Positions 43,758 through 52,108 of a stretch of DNA of 64,000 bases are shown piece by piece. The notes under the pieces were generated by a model. It had not been told where the DNA came from, searched no databases, and worked only from the letters and a program-made list of their open reading frames with translations. Position 1 is the stretch's first letter. Every line of letters begins with the position of its first letter. The position numbers were made by a program, and so were the translations under genes. Origin of the DNA: Acerihabitans sp015654925 (GTDB lineage Bacteria > Pseudomonadota > Gammaproteobacteria > Enterobacterales > Enterobacteriaceae); the NCBI RefSeq assembly GCF_047324175.1, contig NZ_CP178732.1, positions 124,001 to 188,000 of the forward strand. The letters run 5' to 3'.

Positions 43758-45419
43758 ATGCCGCTTCATCAAGCGTCCCCAAGAGTCTGGGATACTCGCC
43801 GCACTGAGAAAAAACGCCGGCTGGACCTGGTCCGCGCCGTGGCCGATGGCAAAGTGCTGCCTACCGACAAAATAACCGCCGTGCTTGAAACGCTGATTGC
43901 GCCGGGCGACCGCGTCGTGCTGGAAGGCAATAACCAAAAACAGGCTGATTTCCTGGCGCGTATGCTGGCCAAGGCCAGTCCGGAAAAATTACACGATTTG
44001 CATATGCTTATGCCCAGCGTAAGCCTGTCGGAGCATCTCGATCTGTTTGAAAAAGGCATTGCCCGCAAGTTGGATTTCGCTTTTTCAGGCCCGCAAAGCC
44101 TGCGCATTTCGCAGCTGTTGGAAGATGGGCAACTGGAAGTCGGCGCCATACACACCTATATCGAACTGTATGCCCGCCTGTTTGTGGATTTGGTGCCTAA
44201 TATCGCGCTTATCGCCGGTTTCAAGGCTGACCGCAAAGGCAATCTTTATACCGGTCCCAGCACGGAGGATACCCCGGCGCTGGTGGAAGCCACGGCGTTT
44301 AAAGACGGTATCGTTATCGCCCAGGTTAATGAACTGGTGGATGAAGAATGCGACTTGCCGCGCGTGGATATCCCCGGTTCATGGATTGATTTCGTGGTGG
44401 TGGCGGATCGGCCGTTCTTTATCGAGCCGCTGTTTACCCGCGACCCGCGCCTGATTAAACCGGTGCATGTGTTAATGGCGATGATGGCCATTAAAGGTAT
44501 TTATGCCGAGCATCAGGTGAAATCGCTGAACCACGGTATCGGTTTTAATACCGCGGCTATCGAACTGCTGCTGCCCACTTACGGCGAACGCCTGGGACTG
44601 AGGGGCAAAATCTGCCGGCACTGGACCCTTAATCCCCATCCGACCCTGATCCCCGCCATCGAAAGCGGCTGGGTTGAAACCGTGCACTGCTTCGGCGGCG
44701 AATTGGGTATGGAAAATTATATTGCCGCCCGCCCGGATATCTTTTTCACCGGCGCCGATGGGTCCATGCGTTCCAACCGCGCCTTCTGCCAGTTGGCCGG
44801 TCAATATGCGGTGGATATGTTTATTGGTTCGACCTTGCAGATCGATGGCCTGGCCAATTCGTCCACCGTGACCCGCGGCCGCCTCTCCGGTTTTGGCGGG
44901 GCGCCGAATATGGGCCATGACCCGCACGGTCGCCGCCACGCCACTCCCGCCTGGCTGGATATGATTGAAGAACCCGATCCGATGCAGCCGGGCCGCAAGC
45001 TGGTGGTGCAGATGGTCGAAACCTTCCAGGCGGGCGCCAAACCTTCGTTTGTGGAAAAACTCGAAGCGGTGGAGGTCGGCCAGTCGGCGGGCATGCCGCT
45101 GGCCCCGGTCATGATTTATGGCCAGGACGTGACCCATGTGCTGACCGAAGAGGGTATTGCTTATCTCTATCGGGCGCGTTCGATGGAAGAACGTCGGGCG
45201 ATGGTGGCGGCGGTGGCGGGCATTACCGATATCGGCTTAGGCGTCGATGCCAAACGGGTGGCCGATTTGCGCCGCCGCGGCCTGGTGGTTTATCCCGAGG
45301 ATATCGGTATCCGGCGTGCCGAAGCCAGCCGTTCGCTTTTGGCCGCCGGCAGTATCGCCGACCTGGTTGAATGGTCCGGCGGGTTATACCAGCCACCGGC
45401 AAAATTCCGGAGCTGGTAA
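43758..45419 (+). CDS. mdcA: Malonate decarboxylase alpha subunit MdcA
   Basis: MdcA is the acyl-carrier-protein transferase that swaps acetyl-S-ACP for malonyl-S-ACP. Together with MdcC, D and E it forms the biotin-independent malonate decarboxylase (malonate to acetate plus CO2). I chose the ATG at 43758 with GAGGAGG upstream, giving 553 residues beginning MPLHQASPRVWDTRR. The upstream open frame to 43590 crosses the promoter. Characteristic segments are LNHGIGFNTAAIELLLPTYG, HCFGGELGMENYIAARPDIF and GRLSGFGGAPNMGHDPHGRR. Its stop overlaps mdcB by one base. Confidence 0.96.
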   Translation: MPLHQASPRVWDTRRTEKKRRLDLVRAVADGKVLPTDKITAVLETLIAPGDRVVLEGNNQKQADFLARMLAKASPEKLHDLHMLMPSVSLSEHLDLFEKGIARKLDFAFSGPQSLRISQLLEDGQLEVGAIHTYIELYARLFVDLVPNIALIAGFKADRKGNLYTGPSTEDTPALVEATAFKDGIVIAQVNELVDEECDLPRVDIPGSWIDFVVVADRPFFIEPLFTRDPRLIKPVHVLMAMMAIKGIYAEHQVKSLNHGIGFNTAAIELLLPTYGERLGLRGKICRHWTLNPHPTLIPAIESGWVETVHCFGGELGMENYIAARPDIFFTGADGSMRSNRAFCQLAGQYAVDMFIGSTLQIDGLANSSTVTRGRLSGFGGAPNMGHDPHGRRHATPAWLDMIEEPDPMQPGRKLVVQMVETFQAGAKPSFVEKLEAVEVGQSAGMPLAPVMIYGQDVTHVLTEEGIAYLYRARSMEERRAMVAAVAGITDIGLGVDAKRVADLRRRGLVVYPEDIGIRRAEASRSLLAAGSIADLVEWSGGLYQPPAKFRSW

Positions 45420-46294
45420 TGAAAACACAGCTCTCGCAACAGCCTTTGCCCGCGTCCCTATTATGGTCCCGCCATGCCGAGCGGCAGGCCGCCAGGCTCT
45501 CCGCGCTGGCGGTGCGTTCACTGTTGGAAGAGGCCCGGCTCAGCCCTAAACCGGGCCTGGTGGATAGCCGCGGCGCCGGGGCGCATCACGATCTCGACCT
45601 GGCCCTGATGGAGCGCTCCGCCCACAGTTTGCAGCCGACATTTTATCGCCTGGCCCTGCATAGCTGGCTGCGCCCGGCGGATGCGGCGCTGCGCCAGGAA
45701 ATCGGCAGGCAGGGACGGTTGGGAGAGCAACATATGCTGGCCGCTACCGGCGGCGTGAATACCCATCGCGGCGCGATTTGGGCGCTGGGATTATTGGTCA
45801 GCGCCTGTGCGATGCTCGGCGGCACGGGCCCGGTGGCGATGATTACCGGCGGCGCGGCGCGATTGGCCGCCCTGCAGGATACCTTTAGCCCCAGGGGTTT
45901 TAGCAAAGGGCAGCGTGCCGTCCAGCGTTACCGGGTGCCCGGCGCCCGCGAAGAGGCGGTATGCGGTTTCCCGCACATTACCCAGCGGGCGCTGCCGCAG
46001 CTGCGGCAAAGCCGCGGCGAGGGCGCCAGCGAACCGCAGGCCCGGCTGGATGCGTTAATGGCCATTATGTGCACCCTGACGGACACCTGCGTTCTCAACC
46101 GGGGCGGCATGCCGGCGCTAACCGCCATGCATCGGGGCGCCGCGGCGGTGTTGGCCGCGGGCGGCACCGGCCGGCCAGCGGGGCGCGACGCGCTGGCCGA
46201 TCTGGATCGACGTATGCTGCGCGACAATGCGTCGCCGGGCGGCGCGGCCGATCTCCTGGCGGCCACCTTTTTCCTCGATTGGGTTAGCGCCTAA
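45419..46294 (+). CDS. mdcB: Triphosphoribosyl-dephospho-CoA synthase MdcB
   Basis: MdcB is a CitG-family enzyme that makes 2'-(5''-triphosphoribosyl)-3'-dephospho-CoA from ATP and dephospho-CoA, the precursor of the MdcC prosthetic group. The ATG at 45419 lies in the mdcA stop (TAATG), giving 291 residues. CitG-family landmarks are LLEEARLSPKPGLVDSRGAG, TGGVNTHRGAIWALGLL, SPRGFSKGQ and LTDTCVLNRGG. It is 25 bases before mdcC. It is chemically downstream of CoA metabolism and upstream of MdcG. Confidence 0.93.
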   Translation: MKTQLSQQPLPASLLWSRHAERQAARLSALAVRSLLEEARLSPKPGLVDSRGAGAHHDLDLALMERSAHSLQPTFYRLALHSWLRPADAALRQEIGRQGRLGEQHMLAATGGVNTHRGAIWALGLLVSACAMLGGTGPVAMITGGAARLAALQDTFSPRGFSKGQRAVQRYRVPGAREEAVCGFPHITQRALPQLRQSRGEGASEPQARLDALMAIMCTLTDTCVLNRGGMPALTAMHRGAAAVLAAGGTGRPAGRDALADLDRRMLRDNASPGGAADLLAATFFLDWVSA

Positions 46295-46319
46295 TCAATT
46301 ACATCATCGAGAGGATGTT

Positions 46320-46619
46320 ATGGAACGAATTGAATTGCATTTTCCGGCTAGCGACACGTTACCCGCCAAGGCGCTGGCAGGCGTAGTCGGGTCCGGCGAT
46401 CTGGAGGCTATCTTCCAGCCGGCCGGCGGCGGCAAGCTGCAGGTTATTATCCGGTCGTCCGTCGACGGCGGTCATCAGCGTTGGCAGCACCTGTTTGATC
46501 GGATCAACGCGGCGCGGCCATTACCGGCCGGGCGGTTGGATATCAATGATTTCGGCGCCACGCCTGGCGTGGCCCGTCTACGTATTGAGCAGGTTTTCGA
46601 GGAGGCCAGCCATGTCTGA
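46320..46619 (+). CDS. mdcC: Malonate decarboxylase acyl carrier protein MdcC (delta)
   Basis: MdcC is a 99-residue acyl carrier protein, the length expected of the family. Ser25 in VVGSGDLEAIFQ sits at the position that carries the 2'-(5''-phosphoribosyl)-3'-dephospho-CoA arm in Klebsiella MdcC. Position 25 counts from the ATG at 46320 after GAGAGGATG-type ribosome binding sequence, which supports that start. The longer open frame from 46227 has no homology. Its stop overlaps the mdcD start by 8 bases. Confidence 0.93.
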   Translation: MERIELHFPASDTLPAKALAGVVGSGDLEAIFQPAGGGKLQVIIRSSVDGGHQRWQHLFDRINAARPLPAGRLDINDFGATPGVARLRIEQVFEEASHV

Positions 46620-47448
46620 CAGAATCAGTTTTATTGAACTCGGCGCCCGCGAGAGGGCGCGCGCCATGCTGGACGCAGGCAGCTTTCGCGAGCTGCTCGG
46701 CCCCTACGAGCAAATTACCTCGCCCTGGCTGGAGCCGCAGGGAATCGTACCGCAGGCCGACGACGGCATGGTGGTGGCCAAAGGCACCATGGGGGGTAAA
46801 TCCACGGTAGTGGTCGCCATTGAGGGGGCGTTCCAGGGCGGCAGCATGGGTGAAGTGTCTGGCGCAAAAATGGCCGCGGCGCTGGAGCTGGCGGCGCTGG
46901 ACTGGCGCAAGGGCATTGAAACCCAGGCGGTATTGCTGCTGGAAACCGGCGGAGTTCGTTTGCAGGAAGCGAATCTCGGCCTGGCCGCGATTGCCGATAT
47001 TCATGCCGCTATCGTGGATTTGCGCCGTTATACGCCGGTTATCGGCATTGTCGCCGGCACCGTGGGCTGCTTTGGCGGCATGTCCATCGCCGCGGCGCTT
47101 TGCAGCCGGCTTATCGTCACCCGTGAAGCCCGGCTGGGGTTAAACGGCCCGCAGGTTATCGAGCAGGAAGCGGGCATTGAAGAGTATGACTCCCGCGATC
47201 GGCCGTTTATCTGGAGCATGACCGGCGGTGAAGTGCGTTATCAGGCCGGCTTTGTCGATGCCCTGGTGGCCGATTCCCTGGACGAGGTGAAACGGACCAC
47301 GTTGGACTTTCTGCGCCAGGGGATGCCGGGTCGGCTGCGCACTGACGATTACCGCTATTACCTGGACAAACTCAATCATTTCGACACGCGCCAACAGGTG
47401 GATAAGCCGCGGGTATTGGCGCTGTTCAACCGGGAGGATCGCTCATGA
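46612..47448 (+). CDS. mdcD: Malonate decarboxylase beta subunit MdcD
   Basis: MdcD is one of two carboxyltransferase-like subunits that decarboxylate malonyl-S-ACP to acetyl-S-ACP without biotin transfer. It is 278 residues from the ATG at 46612, with GGAGG upstream inside the mdcC end. Crotonase/carboxyltransferase landmarks are AIEGAFQGGSMGEVSGAKMA, LLLETGGVRLQEANLGLAAI and GIVAGTVGCFGGMSIAAALC. It overlaps mdcE by 4 bases (ATGA), consistent with an equimolar MdcD-MdcE complex. Confidence 0.95.
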   Translation: MSDRISFIELGARERARAMLDAGSFRELLGPYEQITSPWLEPQGIVPQADDGMVVAKGTMGGKSTVVVAIEGAFQGGSMGEVSGAKMAAALELAALDWRKGIETQAVLLLETGGVRLQEANLGLAAIADIHAAIVDLRRYTPVIGIVAGTVGCFGGMSIAAALCSRLIVTREARLGLNGPQVIEQEAGIEEYDSRDRPFIWSMTGGEVRYQAGFVDALVADSLDEVKRTTLDFLRQGMPGRLRTDDYRYYLDKLNHFDTRQQVDKPRVLALFNREDRS

Positions 47449-48251
47449 ATACGACTTATCTTAGCCGGGGAGATTACTGGTTTTCCCTGCTAACCGCCGG
47501 CGCGCGGCCCCATGCGGGCCTGTGCGCCTCGGTTAAAGCGGCGGACGGCGAGATCGCCGGCCGGCCGGCACGCTATATCGCCGTGGTGCCCGATGCCGCT
47601 AATCATTTTCCGCGCGCCGCTCTTGGCGAGGTGGGCTTGTTGGAAGGCTGGGCCTTGGATTGGGTGGTCAGCGAAGCCGTGGCGCAGGACGCCGATAAGG
47701 CCGAAAAGCGCGCTATCGTGGCGATTGTCGATGTTCCGAGCCAGGCTTATGGCCGACGCGAAGAGGCTTTCGGTATCCATCAGTCGCTGGCGGGGGCCGC
47801 CGCGGCCTATGCCAAGGCTCGTCTGGCAGGTCATCCGGTGATTGCTTTGATTGTCGGTAAAGCCATGTCAGGCGCTTTCCTGGCGCATGGCTACCAGGCC
47901 AACCAGCTTATCGCCTTTAACGACCCCGCCGTGATGGTTCATGCCATGGGCAAGGAGTCCGCCGCCCGTATCACCTTGCGCTCGGTAGCGGCGTTGGAAA
48001 ACCTGGCCCAAACCATTGCGCCGATGGCCTATGACATCGAAAACTACGCTACGCTGGGCCTGCTGGCGCAACTGTTGGATATAGCCCATCCCGACCAGGC
48101 CGGCGAAGACGAGATCCGGCGGGTACGCGCCGCCCTGGCCGATGCCGTCGATAAAGCCGGACGGCAAGGGATCGATCTGTCCAACCGCCGGGGCGCCGAC
48201 AACCGGCGCAGCTCCCAACTGGTCAGGGAACGTATGCACCAGGAATGGTAG
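47445..48251 (+). CDS. mdcE: Malonate decarboxylase gamma subunit MdcE
   Basis: MdcE is the second carboxyltransferase-like subunit, paired with MdcD. It has 268 residues from the ATG at 47445 overlapping the mdcD stop. Landmarks are VDVPSQAYGRREEAFGIHQS, PVIALIVGKAMSGAFLAHGY and VMVHAMGKESAARIT. The acetyl-CoA carboxylase-like fold is inferred from these. It ends the tightly packed A-E block. A 224-base gap with no clear terminator precedes mdcF. Confidence 0.95.
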   Translation: MNTTYLSRGDYWFSLLTAGARPHAGLCASVKAADGEIAGRPARYIAVVPDAANHFPRAALGEVGLLEGWALDWVVSEAVAQDADKAEKRAIVAIVDVPSQAYGRREEAFGIHQSLAGAAAAYAKARLAGHPVIALIVGKAMSGAFLAHGYQANQLIAFNDPAVMVHAMGKESAARITLRSVAALENLAQTIAPMAYDIENYATLGLLAQLLDIAHPDQAGEDEIRRVRAALADAVDKAGRQGIDLSNRRGADNRRSSQLVRERMHQEW

Positions 48252-48475
48252 GGCGCCGTAGCAGCAGATAGCTATGCCGGGCAAGCGTCCCGGGTAGCGG
48301 TTCCGCCAACAGTACCGGCAACACCTGCCGCAATCCGATCGCGACCGTATCAGGACCGGGATAGCCCTTCGGCTGTCCGGGCCCTGCTGCATGCCGTAAT
48401 CGGCCAGCGTAAAACAAAAAAATACATCGCACCGGTATCAAAACAAAAAAAATTCATCAGATTACAGGTGGTTAT

Positions 48476-49435
48476 ATGACGTACATTATTATTCATGCCC
48501 TGGCGCCGATTTTTGTGATTATGTTGCTGGGTTTTTACGCCGGCAAGGCAAAAATGGTGGTAAACAGCAACGTTTCACTGCTCAATGTCTTCGTGATGGA
48601 TTTTGCGCTACCCGCCGCGCTGTTCAGCGCCACGGTGCAAACTCCCTGGCAGGGCATACTCAGCCAGTCGCCGCTGATTTTGCTGCTAGTGCTTTCCATG
48701 TGGATAGCCTATGCCGCGCTTTATTTGGTTTGTGTCAAAATCTTCAAGAAGTCGCCCCAGGATGCGGCGGTGTTAACCCTAACGGTGGCCCTGCCGAACT
48801 ATGCCGCGCTGGGACTGCCGATTTTAGGCAGCGTATTGGGTGATAATTCCAGCACCTCGCTATCGGTGGCGGTTTCCATCGCCTGCGGCTCGGTGCTGAT
48901 GACCCCGTTTTGCCTGCTGATCCTGGAGCGCGAAAAGGCCCGTGCCAGCGGCGAAAATCATGCTTCAGCGCTGATGTTGCTGCCGGTATTGATGTGGCGC
49001 TCGGTGACCAAGCCTATCGTCTGGGGACCGCTGCTCGGCGTGCTGCTATCGGCCATCGGCCTGAAAATGCCGGAAATCGTGCTGGCCTCAATTAAGCCCC
49101 TGGGCTTGTCCGCCACCGCCTCGGCGCTATTTCTGACCGGCGTGATCCTTTCAGCCCGTAAATTGAAAATCAACGCGCCCGTGCTGGTTTCCTGCATAAC
49201 CAAGAATCTGATCCAGCCCTTTATCACCTGGGGATTACTGGTGGCGTTCGGCATTACCGGTCCGCTGGCCGTGACCGCGGTGCTGATGGTGGCCCTGTCG
49301 GCGGGTTTCTTCGGTATCGTGTTCGGTAATCGTTTTGGCGTACAGTCGCCCGACGCCGAGGCTACGCTGTTGATCAGTTCAATCCTGTGTATCCTGACCT
49401 TACCGCTGTTTATCTCTTTGACCGCCGGTTTGTAG
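48476..49435 (+). CDS. mdcF: Malonate transporter MdcF (auxin efflux carrier family)
   Basis: MdcF is an AEC-family permease of 319 residues with about ten membrane helices in two five-helix halves, the second starting near residue 175. MdcF of Klebsiella is the probable malonate carrier. Landmarks are LGFYAGKAKMVVNSNVSLLN at the start, LTVALPNYAALGLPILGSVL with its helix-breaking Asn-Pro-Gly elements, and the C-terminal GIVFGNRFGVQSPDAEATLL. It is followed by mdcG 15 bases later. The single-carrier type (mdcF) is used, with no mdcL/mdcM pair in view. Confidence 0.92.
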   Translation: MTYIIIHALAPIFVIMLLGFYAGKAKMVVNSNVSLLNVFVMDFALPAALFSATVQTPWQGILSQSPLILLLVLSMWIAYAALYLVCVKIFKKSPQDAAVLTLTVALPNYAALGLPILGSVLGDNSSTSLSVAVSIACGSVLMTPFCLLILEREKARASGENHASALMLLPVLMWRSVTKPIVWGPLLGVLLSAIGLKMPEIVLASIKPLGLSATASALFLTGVILSARKLKINAPVLVSCITKNLIQPFITWGLLVAFGITGPLAVTAVLMVALSAGFFGIVFGNRFGVQSPDAEATLLISSILCILTLPLFISLTAGL

Positions 49436-49450
49436 CCGGCAGGAGCGATC

Positions 49451-50137
49451 ATGGTATCCATCCGAGCGCATGATTTGCTGTGGATCGGCCACCCCGGCCA
49501 GCTGCGCTGGCAGCAGCCCGCGCCATCGTGGGTTGATGCCCACTGGTGCGCCGGATTGCCGCTGGTAGCGCGCCGGGATGTCGGCCGGCCGGATTTGCTG
49601 CCGGTGGGTATCCGGGGCGGGGAGCGCTCGCAGCGCGCGGCGGCCTGGGTAGCGCCCACGGCGGTGATTTATCGGGTCAGTCCCGAGGCGCTGGTCGCCG
49701 GTCTTGTTGCCGGCGGCCCGCGGGCTGAATGGCAGCAAATACCGGGCCGGCCGGTGGCCGATTTACCTCCCGAGGCGCGGGAGTTGCCGGTGATGCGGGC
49801 ATTGCTCGCTTTGGCCGCCACGCGGTGGCCCTGGCGCTGGGGAGTCACCGGCAGCTGCGGTTATATGCTGGCCACCGGTTTAACCGTCAGCACGGCGGAC
49901 AGCGATCTTGACCTGCTGATCCGTTGCCCGGACCCGCGGGCCAGGGAAGATTTCGCCCCGTTGCTGGCGGCCATCGCCGCTTTGCCGTGCCGGGTGGATA
50001 TTCAACTCGATACCCCGATGGGAGGCATGGCGCTGCTGGAATGGCTGCGCGGCGCCAGCGTAATGATAAAAACCGACCGCGGCCCCGTGATAACCCGCGA
50101 TCCCTGGGATGTTTCCACGGACCAGAGAAGCTTATGA
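49451..50137 (+). CDS. mdcG: Phosphoribosyl-dephospho-CoA transferase MdcG
   Basis: MdcG is a nucleotidyltransferase that attaches the phosphoribosyl-dephospho-CoA arm to Ser25 of MdcC, releasing pyrophosphate. It is 228 residues. The catalytic metal-binding pair is Asp152 and Asp154 in TADSDLDLLIRCP, preceded by the WRWGVTGSCGYMLATG substrate loop. The C-terminus shows a third acidic residue in PCRVDIQLDTP. It overlaps mdcH by 4 bases. Confidence 0.92.
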   Translation: MVSIRAHDLLWIGHPGQLRWQQPAPSWVDAHWCAGLPLVARRDVGRPDLLPVGIRGGERSQRAAAWVAPTAVIYRVSPEALVAGLVAGGPRAEWQQIPGRPVADLPPEARELPVMRALLALAATRWPWRWGVTGSCGYMLATGLTVSTADSDLDLLIRCPDPRAREDFAPLLAAIAALPCRVDIQLDTPMGGMALLEWLRGASVMIKTDRGPVITRDPWDVSTDQRSL

Positions 50138-51063
50138 AAATTCTGCTGACATTTCCCGGCCAGGGACCGCAGGTTCCCGGCATGCTCCACGATCTCCCGG
50201 ATACCGATGATGCCCGCGACCTGTTAAGCCGGGCCACGTCGGTCCTGGCCGAACCGGTTTTGCAACTGGACAGCCCCGACGCGCTGCGCTCCACCCGCGC
50301 CGTGCAGCTATGCCTGTTTATCACCGGCGTGGCCTATGCGCGGCAGGTATTGCACACCGGCATCGGGGTTGATTTTACCAGCGGGCTATCCATCGGCGCG
50401 TTTGCGGCGGCGGTGAGCGCCGGCGCGCTATCCTATGAGGACGGCCTGCGGCTGGTGGCGCTCAGGGGGGAATTGATGGAACAGGCTTATCCGCGGGGAT
50501 ATGGCCTGTCGGCGATCGCGGGGCTGCCGCAATCGCAAATAGAACGCATCATTGCGCAGGTACACGGCGCGGACCTGCCGGTGTATCTTGCCAATCTCAA
50601 CGCCGACGATCAGTTCGTCATCGCCGGCAGCGAAGCGGCCATGAGCCGGGTCTGCGAGCTGGCCCGCGGACAAGGCGCCAGCCGCACCCGGCGTCTGGCG
50701 GTAAGCGTACCGTCCCACTGCGAACTGCTGAACGAGCCGGCGCATAAATTAGCGGACGCCATGGCGGGGGCGGTGTTGCAACGGCCCGGCATCGCGTATC
50801 TAAGCGGCAGCACCGGGCGCGTATTATGGCAGCCGCAACGCATCGCCGAGGATCTGGCGCTGAATATGGCGCGGCCGGTGCATTGGCGGGATGCCATGGT
50901 CAGCGCCTATCAGCGCGATGTGCGCCTGGCGATCGAAATGCCGCCGGGGGCGGTGTTGACCGGCCTGACCAAACGGGTAATGGAACAGGGCGAGGCGCTG
51001 GCCCTCAGCCAGAACCCACTGTCGTTAATCAAGACGCTGGCCGGACGGTTGACGGGACGGTAA
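50134..51063 (+). CDS. mdcH: Malonyl-CoA:ACP transacylase MdcH
   Basis: MdcH loads malonyl from malonyl-CoA onto the MdcC arm to start the cycle. It is 309 residues from the ATG at 50134, just inside the mdcG end. The FabD-like fold shows TFPGQGPQVPGM at the N-terminus, the catalytic Ser86 in SGLSIGAFAAAVSAG and the active His in SVPSHCELLNEPA. The frame open upstream to 49924 lies inside mdcG and is not real. It converges with mdcR, overlapping by 35 bases. Confidence 0.93.
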   Translation: MKILLTFPGQGPQVPGMLHDLPDTDDARDLLSRATSVLAEPVLQLDSPDALRSTRAVQLCLFITGVAYARQVLHTGIGVDFTSGLSIGAFAAAVSAGALSYEDGLRLVALRGELMEQAYPRGYGLSAIAGLPQSQIERIIAQVHGADLPVYLANLNADDQFVIAGSEAAMSRVCELARGQGASRTRRLAVSVPSHCELLNEPAHKLADAMAGAVLQRPGIAYLSGSTGRVLWQPQRIAEDLALNMARPVHWRDAMVSAYQRDVRLAIEMPPGAVLTGLTKRVMEQGEALALSQNPLSLIKTLAGRLTGR

Positions 51064-52009
51064 CGGCTTTTTCGGCGGCCGGAGCGTCGCCGGCATCACG
51101 GCGGCTGAGCGCATACATCCTGCCTTCGGCCACCAGCGCCAGCATCTCGGGATCGCGCTCGCGGTTGCGGGCGAAGACCAGCGCAATGGTCTGGCGCATC
51201 TGGTAAGGCGCCGCCAGCGTCAGCAGGCGTACCGAATGCTCGTAAATCCGCTTCATCCGCCCGGGCAGCAGGGTATGGCCGACCCCTGCCTGCACCAGAT
51301 TAATCATGGAAAAAATATCGTTAACCCGGGTGACGATCTGCGGTTCGAATCCCGCCACGTGAAACGCTTCCTGAAAGCCGTGATAGGTAGCGAAACCTTC
51401 GGTCAAAGAGACAAATTTTTCGTGCCGGAAATCGCGCAGATCCGCCGGCCCGGCCATAACGGCGGATGACGATGACGGCGACGCCAGGTAGATATCATCC
51501 TTGAATAGCGGCAGGGTTTCGAAGCGGGCCGGGTCTATTTGTGTGTCGCTGATCGAAATCAGGATGGCATCCAGCTGCTGATCTTCAAGCTTGACCAGCA
51601 GATCCTGATTTGATCCCATCAGCAACTCCAGCTCCAGGGCGGGCCGCCGCAATTTTAACCCCATGATCAACTGCGGAATAGTATCTAGCGTCAGGGAATA
51701 CATGGTGCCTAATTTCAGCCGGCCCTGGCCGATGCCGCCGCATTTGCGGGTTTCTTCGATGCCGCGGCGCATCAAATCCGAGACTTCACGCGCATATTCC
51801 GCCAGGGTTTCCGCGGCGGGCAGGGGGGTAAGGTTTCGCCCCTGGTGGACAAACAAAGGACAGCGCACGCCTTCTTCCAGCGTATGCAGCGCGCGATGAA
51901 CGCTTACCGTGCTTAAACCCAGCTGTTCGGCGGTGCGGCTGATATTACGTTTATCCATGAACGCCAGAAAGATTTGCAGCTTGCGAAAGGTGATATCGTT
52001 ATCAATCAT
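51029..52009 (-). CDS. mdcR: LysR-family regulator MdcR
   Basis: MdcR is a LysR-type activator that controls the mdc operon in Klebsiella. It is 326 residues. The N-terminal helix-turn-helix is FMDKRNISRTAEQLGLSTVS (~17-36), followed by the conserved VHRALHTLEEGVRCPLFVHQGRN, and the effector domain starts near residue 95 (RLKLGTMYSLTLDTIPQLI). The extended basic tail overlaps the end of mdcH on the opposite strand by 35 bases. It may bind the dyad before mdcA. Effector is probably malonate, by family knowledge only. Confidence 0.9.
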   Translation of the reverse strand: MIDNDITFRKLQIFLAFMDKRNISRTAEQLGLSTVSVHRALHTLEEGVRCPLFVHQGRNLTPLPAAETLAEYAREVSDLMRRGIEETRKCGGIGQGRLKLGTMYSLTLDTIPQLIMGLKLRRPALELELLMGSNQDLLVKLEDQQLDAILISISDTQIDPARFETLPLFKDDIYLASPSSSSAVMAGPADLRDFRHEKFVSLTEGFATYHGFQEAFHVAGFEPQIVTRVNDIFSMINLVQAGVGHTLLPGRMKRIYEHSVRLLTLAAPYQMRQTIALVFARNRERDPEMLALVAEGRMYALSRRDAGDAPAAEKAVTVPSTVRPAS

Positions 52010-52108
52010 ACGGCAGCGTCCATCCCGACGGATTCATTTTAGACCGGCGCCCGGCAAGCCTGAGCGGCATTTCCCGCAGCTACGGCGGCGGGAAATGCGC
52101 AGGCGCGA